Source: Firmicutes bacterium CAG:449 (GTDB lineage Bacteria; Bacillota_I; Bacilli_A; RFN20; CAG-449). Taken from it: a stretch of DNA of 17,296 nt. Location of the stretch: contig FR889432.1 in NCBI GenBank assembly GCA_000432895.1, positions 7,984 to 25,279 of the forward strand. The letters are read 5' to 3'. The stretch's first letter is position 1. Each line of letters begins with the position of its first letter. The position numbers were made by a program, and so were the translations under genes. This document shows positions 1 to 7,654 of the stretch, one piece after another. Below the pieces are notes generated by a model, which ran no database searches, had not been told where the DNA came from, and worked only from the letters and a program-made list of their open reading frames with translations.

Positions 1-28
1 TATTTATTTTATAAATATAACTTTTTTC

Positions 29-667
29 TTATTTGACAAGTCTTTCTCTTAAATTACAAAGTTTTTCTCCTTTATATTTGAAATAATGAGGACCTGCAAT
101 ACTATAATTTACACCTAATAAAAGTTTTGCCAATGCTGTTAAAGAGTATTCTTCATCTTTATAAATAACTTTCTTTTCATTTTTTACGTAACACTTAATA
201 CTAGAATCATTTATAAATTCAAGTTCATCTCCTTCTTTAAGATTACACATTGAAAATTTAAATGCTTCCGCTCTTACTGAATCAGCAATTTCATCTGCTT
301 CAATTTCTTTTTTAGAAGGTGCAACTCTATGTAAATTATCTTTTAATCCATTAATTTCAGCGATTGCTTCTAATAATGAGTAAGCCTCTTCTGCATCCAT
401 AGCATAGAATTCTCTAACTCTTTTCTTTCCTTCAAAATCATCAATTGATCTTAGATTAGGATTTAATCTATCAATCATTTCATGAATCTTTTTATCAGAT
501 AATCTATTAGATACTTCATAAAATGCAAAAAGTCTAAAAGCAAACGGAATACATTCACTCCTATTTAATTCTTTTAATCTTCTATCTACATCATCTGCAT
601 AACCAATCTTCACATATTCTGGGAAAGATGGATTTGTTAATATATAAATTACACCGACTTTTTCCAT
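29..667 (-). CDS. GIY-YIG nuclease with RAMA-like C-terminal domain
   Basis: A 212-residue protein, last gene of the DpnII-like operon. The N-terminus looks like a GIY-YIG nuclease of the T5orf172/MUG113 type: GVIYIL at residues 5-10, VKIGY at 19-23, arginines 29-30, His62, and REFY with Glu87 as candidate metal ligand. A charged linker (about 112-135) leads to a C-terminal segment (about 138-205) with the pattern GDxLxF, a short strand, then YSLTALAKLLLG and a final YFKYKGEKL. This resembles RAMA/DUF4357 modules that accompany DNA modification systems. It starts 1 base after the dpnA-like stop, with AAAGGAG as ribosome binding site inside the dpnA end, so translation is probably coupled. Role inferred: an accessory nuclease of the restriction system, perhaps sensing methylation. 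The nuclease family call is fairly firm; the RAMA call is by eye. Confidence 0.75.
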   Translation of the reverse strand: MEKVGVIYILTNPSFPEYVKIGYADDVDRRLKELNRSECIPFAFRLFAFYEVSNRLSDKKIHEMIDRLNPNLRSIDDFEGKKRVREFYAMDAEEAYSLLEAIAEINGLKDNLHRVAPSKKEIEADEIADSVRAEAFKFSMCNLKEGDELEFINDSSIKCYVKNEKKVIYKDEEYSLTALAKLLLGVNYSIAGPHYFKYKGEKLCNLRERLVK

Positions 668-668
668 T

Positions 669-1454
669 TTAAATAGTCTCCTTTAAATCTAAATATCTAT
701 TTTTTGTTAATTCGCAATATTCTAATTCTTTATCAATACCGATATATCTTCTATTTAATTTTACACTAACTAGTCCTGTTGTGCCACTACCATTGAAAGG
801 ATCCAAAACTAAATCTCCTTCATTGGTAGATGCTAATATGATTCTTTCAAGTAACGCTAATGGTTTTTGAGTTGGATGCTTACCATATTTCTTTTCTTTT
901 TTTGTAACTAATGGAATTAGCCAAACATCCTTCATTTGCTTACTACCATTCATTTCTTTCATTAAAGAATAATTGAAAGTGTGCTTTCCTTTTATCTTTT
1001 GTGTTAATTGTTTTCTTGCCCATAAGATAGTTTCAGTAGAATTTGCAAAGCATCTACAAGCTAAATTAGGAGCAGGATTAGGTTTTTGCCAAGTAATATT
1101 ATTAATGATTGAAAAACCTTCTAATTCTAATGCCATTCCAATCACATAAATATTGTGGAATGTGCCACTAATCCAAATTGTTCCATCATCTTTTAATACT
1201 TCTCTACATAATCTAATCCATTTTCTATTGAATTTAATCTTTTCTTCAATAGTAACAGATTTATCCCATTCTGCTTTATTAACCGAAACTTGTTTTCCAG
1301 AATGACATGATACACCTCCACTTGATAAAAAGTAAGGAGGGTCTGCAAATATCATATCGACTGATTTTGATTCTATTTTCTTTAATCTTTTAAAACAATC
1401 ATCGTTGTAAAGAATAAAATCATTATCTTGAATTATTACTTTATTACCATTCAT
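669..1454 (-). CDS. dpnA: DpnA-like adenine-specific DNA methyltransferase (beta class)
   Basis: A 261-residue N6-adenine methyltransferase. The catalytic DPPY is at residues 38-41 and the SAM-binding loop DPFNGSGTTG at 218-227. Motif IV before motif I is the beta-class order, unlike the Dam-type enzyme in the same operon. Length and motif spacing fit DpnA, the second methyltransferase of the pneumococcal DpnII system. That enzyme methylates GATC also on single-stranded DNA and protects incoming transforming DNA. The partner endonuclease at 1466-2407 supports GATC specificity. It starts 11 bases after the endonuclease stop, with GGTGAT upstream of the ATG. GATC specificity is inferred from family and context. 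Confidence 0.88.
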   Translation of the reverse strand: MNGNKVIIQDNDFILYNDDCFKRLKKIESKSVDMIFADPPYFLSSGGVSCHSGKQVSVNKAEWDKSVTIEEKIKFNRKWIRLCREVLKDDGTIWISGTFHNIYVIGMALELEGFSIINNITWQKPNPAPNLACRCFANSTETILWARKQLTQKIKGKHTFNYSLMKEMNGSKQMKDVWLIPLVTKKEKKYGKHPTQKPLALLERIILASTNEGDLVLDPFNGSGTTGLVSVKLNRRYIGIDKELEYCELTKNRYLDLKETI

Positions 1455-1465
1455 AACATCACCAA

Positions 1466-2407
1466 TTAAAACTTAAAGTAATCTTTGATGGCTTCTTCTA
1501 ACATACCTACTTTTGCTAAGTGGAAATTTAATAAATAATCTAAATGTCTAAAACCTTTTTGTAATTGGTTCTTTTCTTTATTTGACCAACAGTTACCATC
1601 AGTAATTAATGCAAATCCAATACCAACAGTGTCTAAATCATTTTGACGATTAATATAACTATCAATAATTTCTTCTGGTTTAGAACCACCGCTAAAGAAG
1701 AAATCTACTTCGATATTCAAAGCTTTATTATCTTTTACTAAAATAAAGTCTGCTTTTCTATCCTTAACATCAGAAGACACAGAAAAACCTAATTGATTTA
1801 ATTCTTTAAATTTCTTTTGACTAATAACTTTAATTCCATATTTGTGAGCAATTTCCATAATAATTGGTTCACAAGTTATTTCAAATGCTCTTCCACTTCT
1901 ATTTTTTCTTCCGTTAGAATCTAATCCAACTAAAACACCAATAACATAATCAATAACACTTTTTTCTAACATATTTTGAAATAAATTTTGTAAACCAGAT
2001 TGAGTGAAAAATTCATAATATAAATCAACTTGTTTTTTTGCTTCTTCGCTTTGTAAATGTTTAAGACTCAAATCATATCTTAAAAAGTCATTATTTTCAC
2101 TATCTTTATCAACTATTACTAAATCATCTTTCTCTTTTAATATTTTTTTTCGATCATTTTTGGCAATCGCAATTAATAAAGGAAATGTTCCTACTATAGT
2201 AGGTAATTTACTAAACAATCTTTCGAATTGTTCTTTTGACGCATTTTTAATAAGACAATTCATTGCATTTAATTCAATATCAAATTGTTCGAAATTCTTT
2301 CTAGTTGCGTTTCTCCAATCTACATATACATCAAAACTTCTATTAGTTTCTAAAATATTGTCTACAAATAATTGTGATAATTCATTTATATCTTTTTCTA
2401 AATACAT
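1466..2407 (-). CDS. dpnB: DpnII/MboI-type restriction endonuclease (GATC)
   Basis: A 313-residue type II endonuclease of the DpnII/MboI family, expected to cut unmethylated GATC. Recognisable pieces are GLDSNGRKNRSGRAFE (161-176), a PD-(D/E)xK-like core with Asp220 in RKADFIL and Glu233 in NIEVDFFFSGGSKP, and the tail ALITDGNCW (266-274). Length is close to DpnII (about 290). The ATG has a strong AGGAGG site and lies 19 bases after the HTH-Dam stop. The gene sits between the two methyltransferases, whereas pneumococcus has both methyltransferases first and the nuclease last. No frameshift or missing motif is seen, so the system is probably active. Confidence 0.88.
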   Translation of the reverse strand: MYLEKDINELSQLFVDNILETNRSFDVYVDWRNATRKNFEQFDIELNAMNCLIKNASKEQFERLFSKLPTIVGTFPLLIAIAKNDRKKILKEKDDLVIVDKDSENNDFLRYDLSLKHLQSEEAKKQVDLYYEFFTQSGLQNLFQNMLEKSVIDYVIGVLVGLDSNGRKNRSGRAFEITCEPIIMEIAHKYGIKVISQKKFKELNQLGFSVSSDVKDRKADFILVKDNKALNIEVDFFFSGGSKPEEIIDSYINRQNDLDTVGIGFALITDGNCWSNKEKNQLQKGFRHLDYLLNFHLAKVGMLEEAIKDYFKF

Positions 2408-2426
2408 AATTGTTCCTCCTAGTAAT

Positions 2427-3479
2427 TTATTCGTAATTAGTAATGATTACTTCTTCAACTTCGCCACGTCCATCTGCTTTAGAATTAATCATTCTTTTAG
2501 CAGGAACTATTGTGATATGGAATCCTTTATATAATTCATTGATAAACTTTGTATTATGATTACTTAACATTACATATACACCTTTATCTGATAATTCTTT
2601 AAACACTTTAGCAAGTCTTACTTGTTCTTCTTTACCAAATGCATTTTTATCGTAAGAAGTAAAGCTGTTCTTTTCTTCCCACGTATCATATGGAGGGTCA
2701 AAATATACAAAGTCTCCAGCTTTAGCATTTTTAACTGCTTCTTCAAAATCAACACTAGTAATTACTGGTTTTCTATTTTTAAAGAATAAATTTAAAGTAT
2801 CAAAAGTCTTTTTATCAAAACAATTAACTGCTTTTTTCTTTCCTGAAGGAACATTAAAATATCCTTTAGAATTAACTCTATATAAGCCATTAAAACAAGC
2901 TTTGTTTAAATAAATCATTCTTCCTGCTCTTACATAAATAGGAAGATTATTAAATCCTTCTAATTTATCCATTTCTCTTACTTGATAATAATATTCTTCA
3001 GAATGATTTTCTTCGTGTTTTAATAATTCTTTCTTTAGCAATTCAAATAATTCATTATTTTCTAAACATTTATATACACAAATAAGTTCTTCATTAGAAT
3101 CATTAATAGAGAATGCTTTTGGTTGTAATTTAAACAATAAAGCACCACCGCCTACAAATGGTTCAAAATATCTATTAAATGTTTCTGGTAAATGAGATTC
3201 AATTACTTCTAATAGTTGAGTTTTCCCTCCAGCCCACTTAACAAAAGGATGAACATCTAAATTCTTAATTTCTTCTTTTACTGCAACTAATTTCATTCCT
3301 AATGCATCATATATCTTAGCAATAGTATTAAAAGTAACACCAATTACTGTTCCTTTTTCAATCTTAGATAATTGAGCTCTATCCATTCCACATAAAGTTG
3401 ATAATTGTTCTTGAGATAAACCTGCTTCCATTCTAAAATTACGAATATCGTTTCCTAAAGATGATAACATCATTTCCAT
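2427..3479 (-). CDS. dpnM: XRE helix-turn-helix / Dam-type GATC methyltransferase fusion
   Basis: A 350-residue protein and first gene of the restriction operon. Residues 8-66 are an XRE-type helix-turn-helix (LSQEQLSTLCGMDRAQLSKI, 21-40). Residues 78-350 are a D12-class (alpha) adenine methyltransferase: PFVKWAGGKTQL (78-89), the SAM loop EPFVGGGALL (106-115), NGLYRVNSKGYFNVP (197-211) and catalytic YFDPPYDTW (259-267). The methyltransferase is of the DpnM/Dam type, which methylates adenine in double-stranded GATC. The HTH is an addition to that core and probably makes the enzyme its own repressor, like C proteins or autoregulating methyltransferases. Inverted repeats at its promoter support this. 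The chosen ATG follows AAGGGGG by 8 bases; in-frame ATGs at codons 3 and 4 are alternatives. Confidence 0.9.
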   Translation of the reverse strand: MEMMLSSLGNDIRNFRMEAGLSQEQLSTLCGMDRAQLSKIEKGTVIGVTFNTIAKIYDALGMKLVAVKEEIKNLDVHPFVKWAGGKTQLLEVIESHLPETFNRYFEPFVGGGALLFKLQPKAFSINDSNEELICVYKCLENNELFELLKKELLKHEENHSEEYYYQVREMDKLEGFNNLPIYVRAGRMIYLNKACFNGLYRVNSKGYFNVPSGKKKAVNCFDKKTFDTLNLFFKNRKPVITSVDFEEAVKNAKAGDFVYFDPPYDTWEEKNSFTSYDKNAFGKEEQVRLAKVFKELSDKGVYVMLSNHNTKFINELYKGFHITIVPAKRMINSKADGRGEVEEVIITNYE

Positions 3480-3495
3480 ATGAAAAACCCCCTTG

Positions 3496-3531
3496 CATAA
3501 CTACAAGGAGATTATATCATACTTAGTTATG
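3496..3531. promoter_or_regulatory. Candidate operator: inverted repeat flanking the -10
   Basis: CATAACTA (3496-3503) and its exact reverse complement TAGTTATG (3524-3531) are separated by 20 bases. One arm lies in the spacer between -10 and -35; the other covers the predicted transcription start. This arrangement suits repression by a dimeric XRE protein, and the first gene downstream carries such a domain. Binding is inferred. Confidence 0.5.
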
Positions 3532-3539
3532 TTTGTGTA
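3511..3539 (-). promoter_or_regulatory. Promoter of the DpnII-like operon
   Basis: On the minus strand TATAAT (3516-3511) is preceded by TGA, giving an extended -10. The hexamer TACACA (3539-3534) lies 17 bases upstream as a weak -35, matching 4 of 6. The predicted start (about 3504) leaves a 25-base leader with the AAGGGGG ribosome site at 3494-3488. Called by eye. Confidence 0.7.
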
Positions 3540-3551
3540 TAAAAATACACA
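3534..3551. repeat. Perfect 7-bp inverted repeat overlapping the -35
   Basis: TGTGTAT, AAAA, ATACACA form a perfect palindrome with a 4-base centre. It contains the candidate -35 hexamer of the restriction operon and lies 9 bases past the FRG gene stop. It could be a second operator or a weak AU-rich hairpin ending the FRG transcript. No T-run follows it on either strand. Confidence 0.45.
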
Positions 3552-3559
3552 TTAATCGT

Positions 3560-4687
3560 TTAAATTTTAGAAGTATAATACTTCGCTACCTTATCCAATT
3601 CAGGAAATAAAGATGCTTCATTTATATTTAAAGCATCTAACTCTTCTAATATAGCTGCTCTATTAACTATTTTTATTTTATAAATAACATTATAATTTAT
3701 TTTTTCTTCAATTTCTTTTTGGTTCTTACTAAGACCGCTAATAATAAAAGCCCCACTTTGTTTATCTATTCTTCTATTTGAATTGTCTGATTGAACAAAA
3801 TAATTTTGAAGAAGGTCTCTAGCTAATATTCTTTTTTCAAAACTCACTTCAGTCATTATTTCGTGATATAATTTATCGATTACTTTCGGGAGTCTGTTAT
3901 AATCAAATGCTGCATTTATTCCTTTTTTTAGTATTAAATCAATACAACAGTCATGCATATCTTCTAATTCAGTTTTAGTAAATCTAGCTAAGCAAGATAA
4001 CATGATTATTCTGTCACTATCTTTAAATAAAAGTTTCGACTTTGGATTCGCAAAAACATAAACATATCCATATTGTGATTTATCACAATCCTTGCATCCA
4101 TAATTTTTGCAAGCAAAGTATAACGCAACTAAAGGATTTGAGGTTATATCTAATAGTCTAGTTGGACATTCGTAATGCTGCAGCGTAACCAAAGTATCTA
4201 AATGATTTCTATTATTTAATTCGTTAACACAGCGAGATTTTATATAATGATAAAATTTGTCTTCTTTACCATAATTAATACTTCTAAAACAACTTGGTAA
4301 CAAATTATAATTCAATCCATCATAAACCCCTCTATAAAAAAATTCTAATTCATTAGATAGTTTTTCAAATCCGTTAATACTCATATTATATTCGTCTTTC
4401 TTTGCTCTATACATTGTAACTAAAGATTCAATTAAAGGGAATTCATGATAATATCTAATTATTTCCTTTAGCATTCCAACTAATTCTTTTTTCTTTCTTG
4501 TTTTTCCATTTTTATCAAGTTTATCATCTAAATTATACGACTTAATTTCTTTCTCAAAATAGTGCACTTCATCTATTATTTTAAATAACCTATCTAAATT
4601 AAAAAAGTTTTTAGAATAATTAGAAATATCAAAAATTACTTTTATATAGTCGATTAAATTATCAATTTGAACTTCTTTTTGGTACAT
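3560..4687 (-). CDS. FRG-domain protein
   Basis: A 375-residue protein with an FRG domain (Pfam PF08867), named for its conserved [FY]-R-G motif. Counting from the chosen start, FYRG is at 117-120, LLPSCFR at 129-135 and the signature LQHYECPTRLLDIT at 169-182. SNPLVALYFAC and a strand YGYVYVFANP follow. The N-terminal 110 residues are charged and helical with no recognised domain. The start is the ATG at 4687 because AAAAGGAG lies 7 bases before it; an upstream in-frame ATG at 4711 has no ribosome site. FRG proteins occur widely beside restriction and phage genes, but their biochemical activity is not settled. The gene has its own promoter and is followed by the restriction promoter, so it is an associated gene rather than an operon member. 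Confidence 0.82.
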   Translation of the reverse strand: MYQKEVQIDNLIDYIKVIFDISNYSKNFFNLDRLFKIIDEVHYFEKEIKSYNLDDKLDKNGKTRKKKELVGMLKEIIRYYHEFPLIESLVTMYRAKKDEYNMSINGFEKLSNELEFFYRGVYDGLNYNLLPSCFRSINYGKEDKFYHYIKSRCVNELNNRNHLDTLVTLQHYECPTRLLDITSNPLVALYFACKNYGCKDCDKSQYGYVYVFANPKSKLLFKDSDRIIMLSCLARFTKTELEDMHDCCIDLILKKGINAAFDYNRLPKVIDKLYHEIMTEVSFEKRILARDLLQNYFVQSDNSNRRIDKQSGAFIISGLSKNQKEIEEKINYNVIYKIKIVNRAAILEELDALNINEASLFPELDKVAKYYTSKI

Positions 4688-4711
4688 ACTTTTACTCCTT
4701 TTTATAAACAT

Positions 4712-4891
4712 TATTCAGCGAGGATAATATCATTTCTTTTTCTTTAATTTACATATTCCCACACTCTAGGTTAGCAACTACACTAACCTTTATGTAGTCT
4801 TTTATAGTCTTTTCACGACTCCCATCAACATCTACATTGAAGACAAAATGTCTAAAAAATAACTCAAAACACATAATTTCAGTGTATTTAA
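4712..4891. other. 180-base junction between the defence cassette and rlmD
   Basis: This stretch has no confident gene. It contains a 7-bp hairpin AGGTTAG/CTAACCT with an 8-base loop (4768-4789), a tandem TAGTCTTTT repeat (4795-4814) and a small inverted repeat AGACA-AAA-TGTCT (near 4840-4852). A minus-strand frame (4874-4749, 41 codons, starting MCFELFFRHF and ending LECGNM) is open but has no ribosome site. The same frame stays open back into the rlmD 3' end, which could be a decayed extension or chance. No tRNA, integrase or clear att repeat is visible. Confidence 0.4.
4724..4732 (-). promoter_or_regulatory. Extended -10 of the FRG gene
   Basis: Minus-strand TGA-TATTAT lies about 37 bases before the chosen FRG start. 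It closely resembles the TGA-TATAAT of the restriction promoter. No good -35 hexamer is seen 17 bases upstream. Confidence 0.4.
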
Positions 4892-6259
4892 CTACTTTTT
4901 GGCATCCTTTAGACATAGCAACACTATTGTCTCAACATGGAAAGTATGTGGAAACATATCAACAGGAGTAACACTAGAAATATCATACTTACTAGATAAA
5001 ATTTTTAAATCCCTACTCAAAGTAGCCGGATCACAAGAAACATATACCACTCTTGAAGGTAAAGTTTTTAAAATGACATTTAAAAATTCTTCACTAGATC
5101 CTTTTCTAGGTGGATCCATAATAACAACATCATATTTAAATCCATTTTTATATTGTTCAACAATAAAGTCCCCTGCATCACCTTGATAAAAATATGCATT
5201 ATTAATGTTATTATTTTTTGCATTATTAATCGCATCAACGACCGCTTCTTTTACAATCTCTACACCAGTAACTGTTTTACAACTTTTTGAAGCAATTAAT
5301 CCAATCGTGCCAATACCACAATAAGCATCAAGAACATTATCATCTTTAGTTAAATGAGCTTTACTAATAGCTAAAGAATAGAGTTTTTCAGTTTGTAAAG
5401 GGTTAACTTGATAAAATGATTTAGGTGAAATTTTAAATTCAATATCACAAAGTTTATCTCTAATAAAACCTTTACCAAATAAAATTCTTTGTTTCTCTCC
5501 TAAAATAACATTAGTATCTCGAGAATTAATATTTTGAATTACAGTTGTTATTTCTGGATTATCTTTTTTTAAAGCTTTTAAGAATTCATTTCTTCCTGGG
5601 AAAGAATCAATATTAGTAACTAAAACAACCATAATTTCTTCATAATGATAAGAAGTTCTAATTAAAATATGTCTTATGACACCTCTTCTAGAATCTTCAT
5701 CATAAGGAAGAATTTTATATCTTTTCATTAATAATCTAATTGATGATAAAATTTTATCTGCTTTTTTATTTTCAATCTCACATGTTTCAATAGGAACAAT
5801 ATCATGTGTTTTTTCTTTATAAAAACCTGTTACAACTTTGCCTTTATAACTTTTAACAGGCATTTGAATTTTATTTCGATAGCAATAAGGAATTTCCATA
5901 CCAATAGTGGAATCAACTTTAGCATTAATATTTCCAATTCTTTTAAGACATTCTTGTACTTTTTTTTGTTTATATTCTAATTGTTTTGAATAAGATAAAT
6001 GCATCAAAGAGCATCCACCACAACTAGTAAAATTACGACATTTAGGATTAACACGATCTTTACTTTTTTCTATATATGATTTTACTTTTCCATAAAAAAT
6101 ATCTTTTTTTAAATAAGTAATCATAATTTCTGCTTTTTCAAAAGGAAGAAGGTCATCAACAAAACCAACAATATTGTTATATTTAACAACACCTTTACCT
6201 TCATTTGAAAGATCATAACATTCACCAATAAATGTTATATTAGAATTTTTCTTAATCAT
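4892..6259 (-). CDS. rlmD: 23S rRNA (uracil-5-)-methyltransferase RlmD/RlmCD (RumA family)
   Basis: A 455-residue SAM-dependent enzyme making 5-methyluridine in 23S rRNA; some Firmicutes members modify two sites (RlmCD). An N-terminal TRAM RNA-binding domain covers about residues 6-66. Iron-sulphur cysteines follow (Cys74, 80, 83 in CRNFTSCGGC, and Cys160 in PIETCEI). The SAM loop is LDAYCGIG (about 310-317), then DPPRKGSS, and the catalytic Cys409 lies in SCDPATLSRDL. The C-terminus HTFHVETIVLL is typical. I chose the ATG at 6259, with GGGTGA just upstream; an in-frame TTG at 6271 is less likely. It lies 58 bases after pdp and is probably co-transcribed with it. Genes of this family are known integration sites for mobile elements. 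Confidence 0.93.
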   Translation of the reverse strand: MIKKNSNITFIGECYDLSNEGKGVVKYNNIVGFVDDLLPFEKAEIMITYLKKDIFYGKVKSYIEKSKDRVNPKCRNFTSCGGCSLMHLSYSKQLEYKQKKVQECLKRIGNINAKVDSTIGMEIPYCYRNKIQMPVKSYKGKVVTGFYKEKTHDIVPIETCEIENKKADKILSSIRLLMKRYKILPYDEDSRRGVIRHILIRTSYHYEEIMVVLVTNIDSFPGRNEFLKALKKDNPEITTVIQNINSRDTNVILGEKQRILFGKGFIRDKLCDIEFKISPKSFYQVNPLQTEKLYSLAISKAHLTKDDNVLDAYCGIGTIGLIASKSCKTVTGVEIVKEAVVDAINNAKNNNINNAYFYQGDAGDFIVEQYKNGFKYDVVIMDPPRKGSSEEFLNVILKTLPSRVVYVSCDPATLSRDLKILSSKYDISSVTPVDMFPHTFHVETIVLLCLKDAKK

Positions 6260-6317
6260 ATTTTCACCCAAGTATTTATTTTAAAACAAAAAATCAATTA
6301 CACAACTTAAATTTATC

Positions 6318-7619
6318 TTAACCAATAATTTCATGAATAATTTTATGATTAAGAACTTTATCTTGAACAATAATATAACTATTTTCTAAATCTTTATAAA
6401 TTTCTTCAACATTTTCTTTATTTGTATAACAAGTTAAAAGTAATTCGCCCTTTTTTACAAAATCACCAACTTTTTTATTTAAAACAATTCCACTTGACAT
6501 ATCAATAACATCATCTTTCGTGGCTCTACCCGCGCCTAAATGCATTGCACATTCACCAATTTCTAAAGCAGATATTTTTTCAACATATCCTTCTTTAGAA
6601 GAATAAATTTCTTTTTGATATTTGCTCTTTTCAAATTTAGAATAATCTTCTAAATAAGAAATATCTCCACCTTGATATTTAATTAATTCTTCTAATTTTT
6701 TAAAAGCCTCTAAATTATCAATTTTACTTTGTAATAAAACTTTTCCTTTTTCTATATCTTCTTCAATATGAGCTTGTTTTAAAATAATCGCTCCTAAATT
6801 TAAACATAACTCCACTAAATCTTTTGGTCCACGTCCTTTTAAAGTTTCACATGCTTCAATAACTTCTAAAGAATTACCAATTGCCATTCCTAAAGGTTGA
6901 TCCATATCAGTTAAAACTGCTTTTGTATCTCTATTTAAATGCTTACCAATTTCAACCATTGTAGACGCTAATTCTTCAGCGGATTTAATATCTTTCATAA
7001 AAGCACCTGAGCCAAATTTAACATCAAGTAAAATAGTATCAGCCCCAGAAGCTAACTTTTTTGACATAATAGAAGATGCAATTAAAGGAATTGAATCAAC
7101 TGTTGCAGTAACATCTCTTAAAGCATAAAGTTTTTTATCAGCAGGAACTAAATCACCAGTTTGTCCAATAATAGCAATACCAATATCATTTACTTGTTTA
7201 ATAAAATTTTCTTTTGAAACATTAACAGATACCCCTTTTATTGATTCAAGTTTATCTAATGTTCCTCCAGTATGACCTAAACCTCTACCTGACATTTTTG
7301 CTACTTTTGCTCCACAACTAGCTACTAACGGACCAAGAACAAGTGATGTTTTATCACCAACCCCACCAGTAGAATGCTTATCAATTTTAACTCCCTTAAT
7401 TGAGCTTAAATCAATAATTTCACCAGAATGAAGCATACTATCAGTTAAAAAACTAATCTCTTTTTTATTCATTCCTTGAAAATAAATTGCCATAGCCAAA
7501 GCAGAAGCTTGATAATCAGGGATACTATTATTTACATAATTTTTAATAAAAAACTCAATTTCTTCTTTACTTAATTCAAAACCATCTCTTTTTTTGAGAA
7601 TAATATCTGTCATTTGCAT
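6318..7619 (-). CDS. pdp: Pyrimidine-nucleoside phosphorylase
   Basis: A 433-residue cytosolic enzyme that splits uridine, thymidine and deoxyuridine with phosphate to base plus (deoxy)ribose-1-phosphate in pyrimidine salvage. The family signature SGRGLGHTGGTLDKLE is at 110-125, with phosphate-binding KHSTGGVGDKT at 81-91. The substrate-binding stretch LRDVTATVDS leads to SSIMSKKLASG (about 168-192). The length matches B. subtilis Pdp exactly, and the N-terminus MQMTDIILKK aligns with that protein, fixing the start. AGGAG lies 9 bases upstream. It sits between the small unknown gene and rlmD on one strand with short gaps. No other nucleoside catabolic gene is in the window. Confidence 0.95.
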   Translation of the reverse strand: MQMTDIILKKRDGFELSKEEIEFFIKNYVNNSIPDYQASALAMAIYFQGMNKKEISFLTDSMLHSGEIIDLSSIKGVKIDKHSTGGVGDKTSLVLGPLVASCGAKVAKMSGRGLGHTGGTLDKLESIKGVSVNVSKENFIKQVNDIGIAIIGQTGDLVPADKKLYALRDVTATVDSIPLIASSIMSKKLASGADTILLDVKFGSGAFMKDIKSAEELASTMVEIGKHLNRDTKAVLTDMDQPLGMAIGNSLEVIEACETLKGRGPKDLVELCLNLGAIILKQAHIEEDIEKGKVLLQSKIDNLEAFKKLEELIKYQGGDISYLEDYSKFEKSKYQKEIYSSKEGYVEKISALEIGECAMHLGAGRATKDDVIDMSSGIVLNKKVGDFVKKGELLLTCYTNKENVEEIYKDLENSYIIVQDKVLNHKIIHEIIG

Positions 7620-7654
7620 ATAAAAAGTCTCCTATATGAGAAGATTATAGCAAA

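Noticed and set aside
2160..2534. Plus-strand open frame of 124 codons across the endonuclease and HTH-Dam boundary
   Set aside because: It is antisense to two well-supported genes, has no family features and no ribosome site.
4768..4789. Hairpin AGGTTAG/CTAACCT as part of a tRNA
   Set aside because: No cloverleaf, T-loop consensus or acceptor stem can be drawn around it.
4899..5186. Plus-strand frame of 95 codons
   Set aside because: It is antisense to the 3' part of rlmD, whose catalytic motifs lie there.
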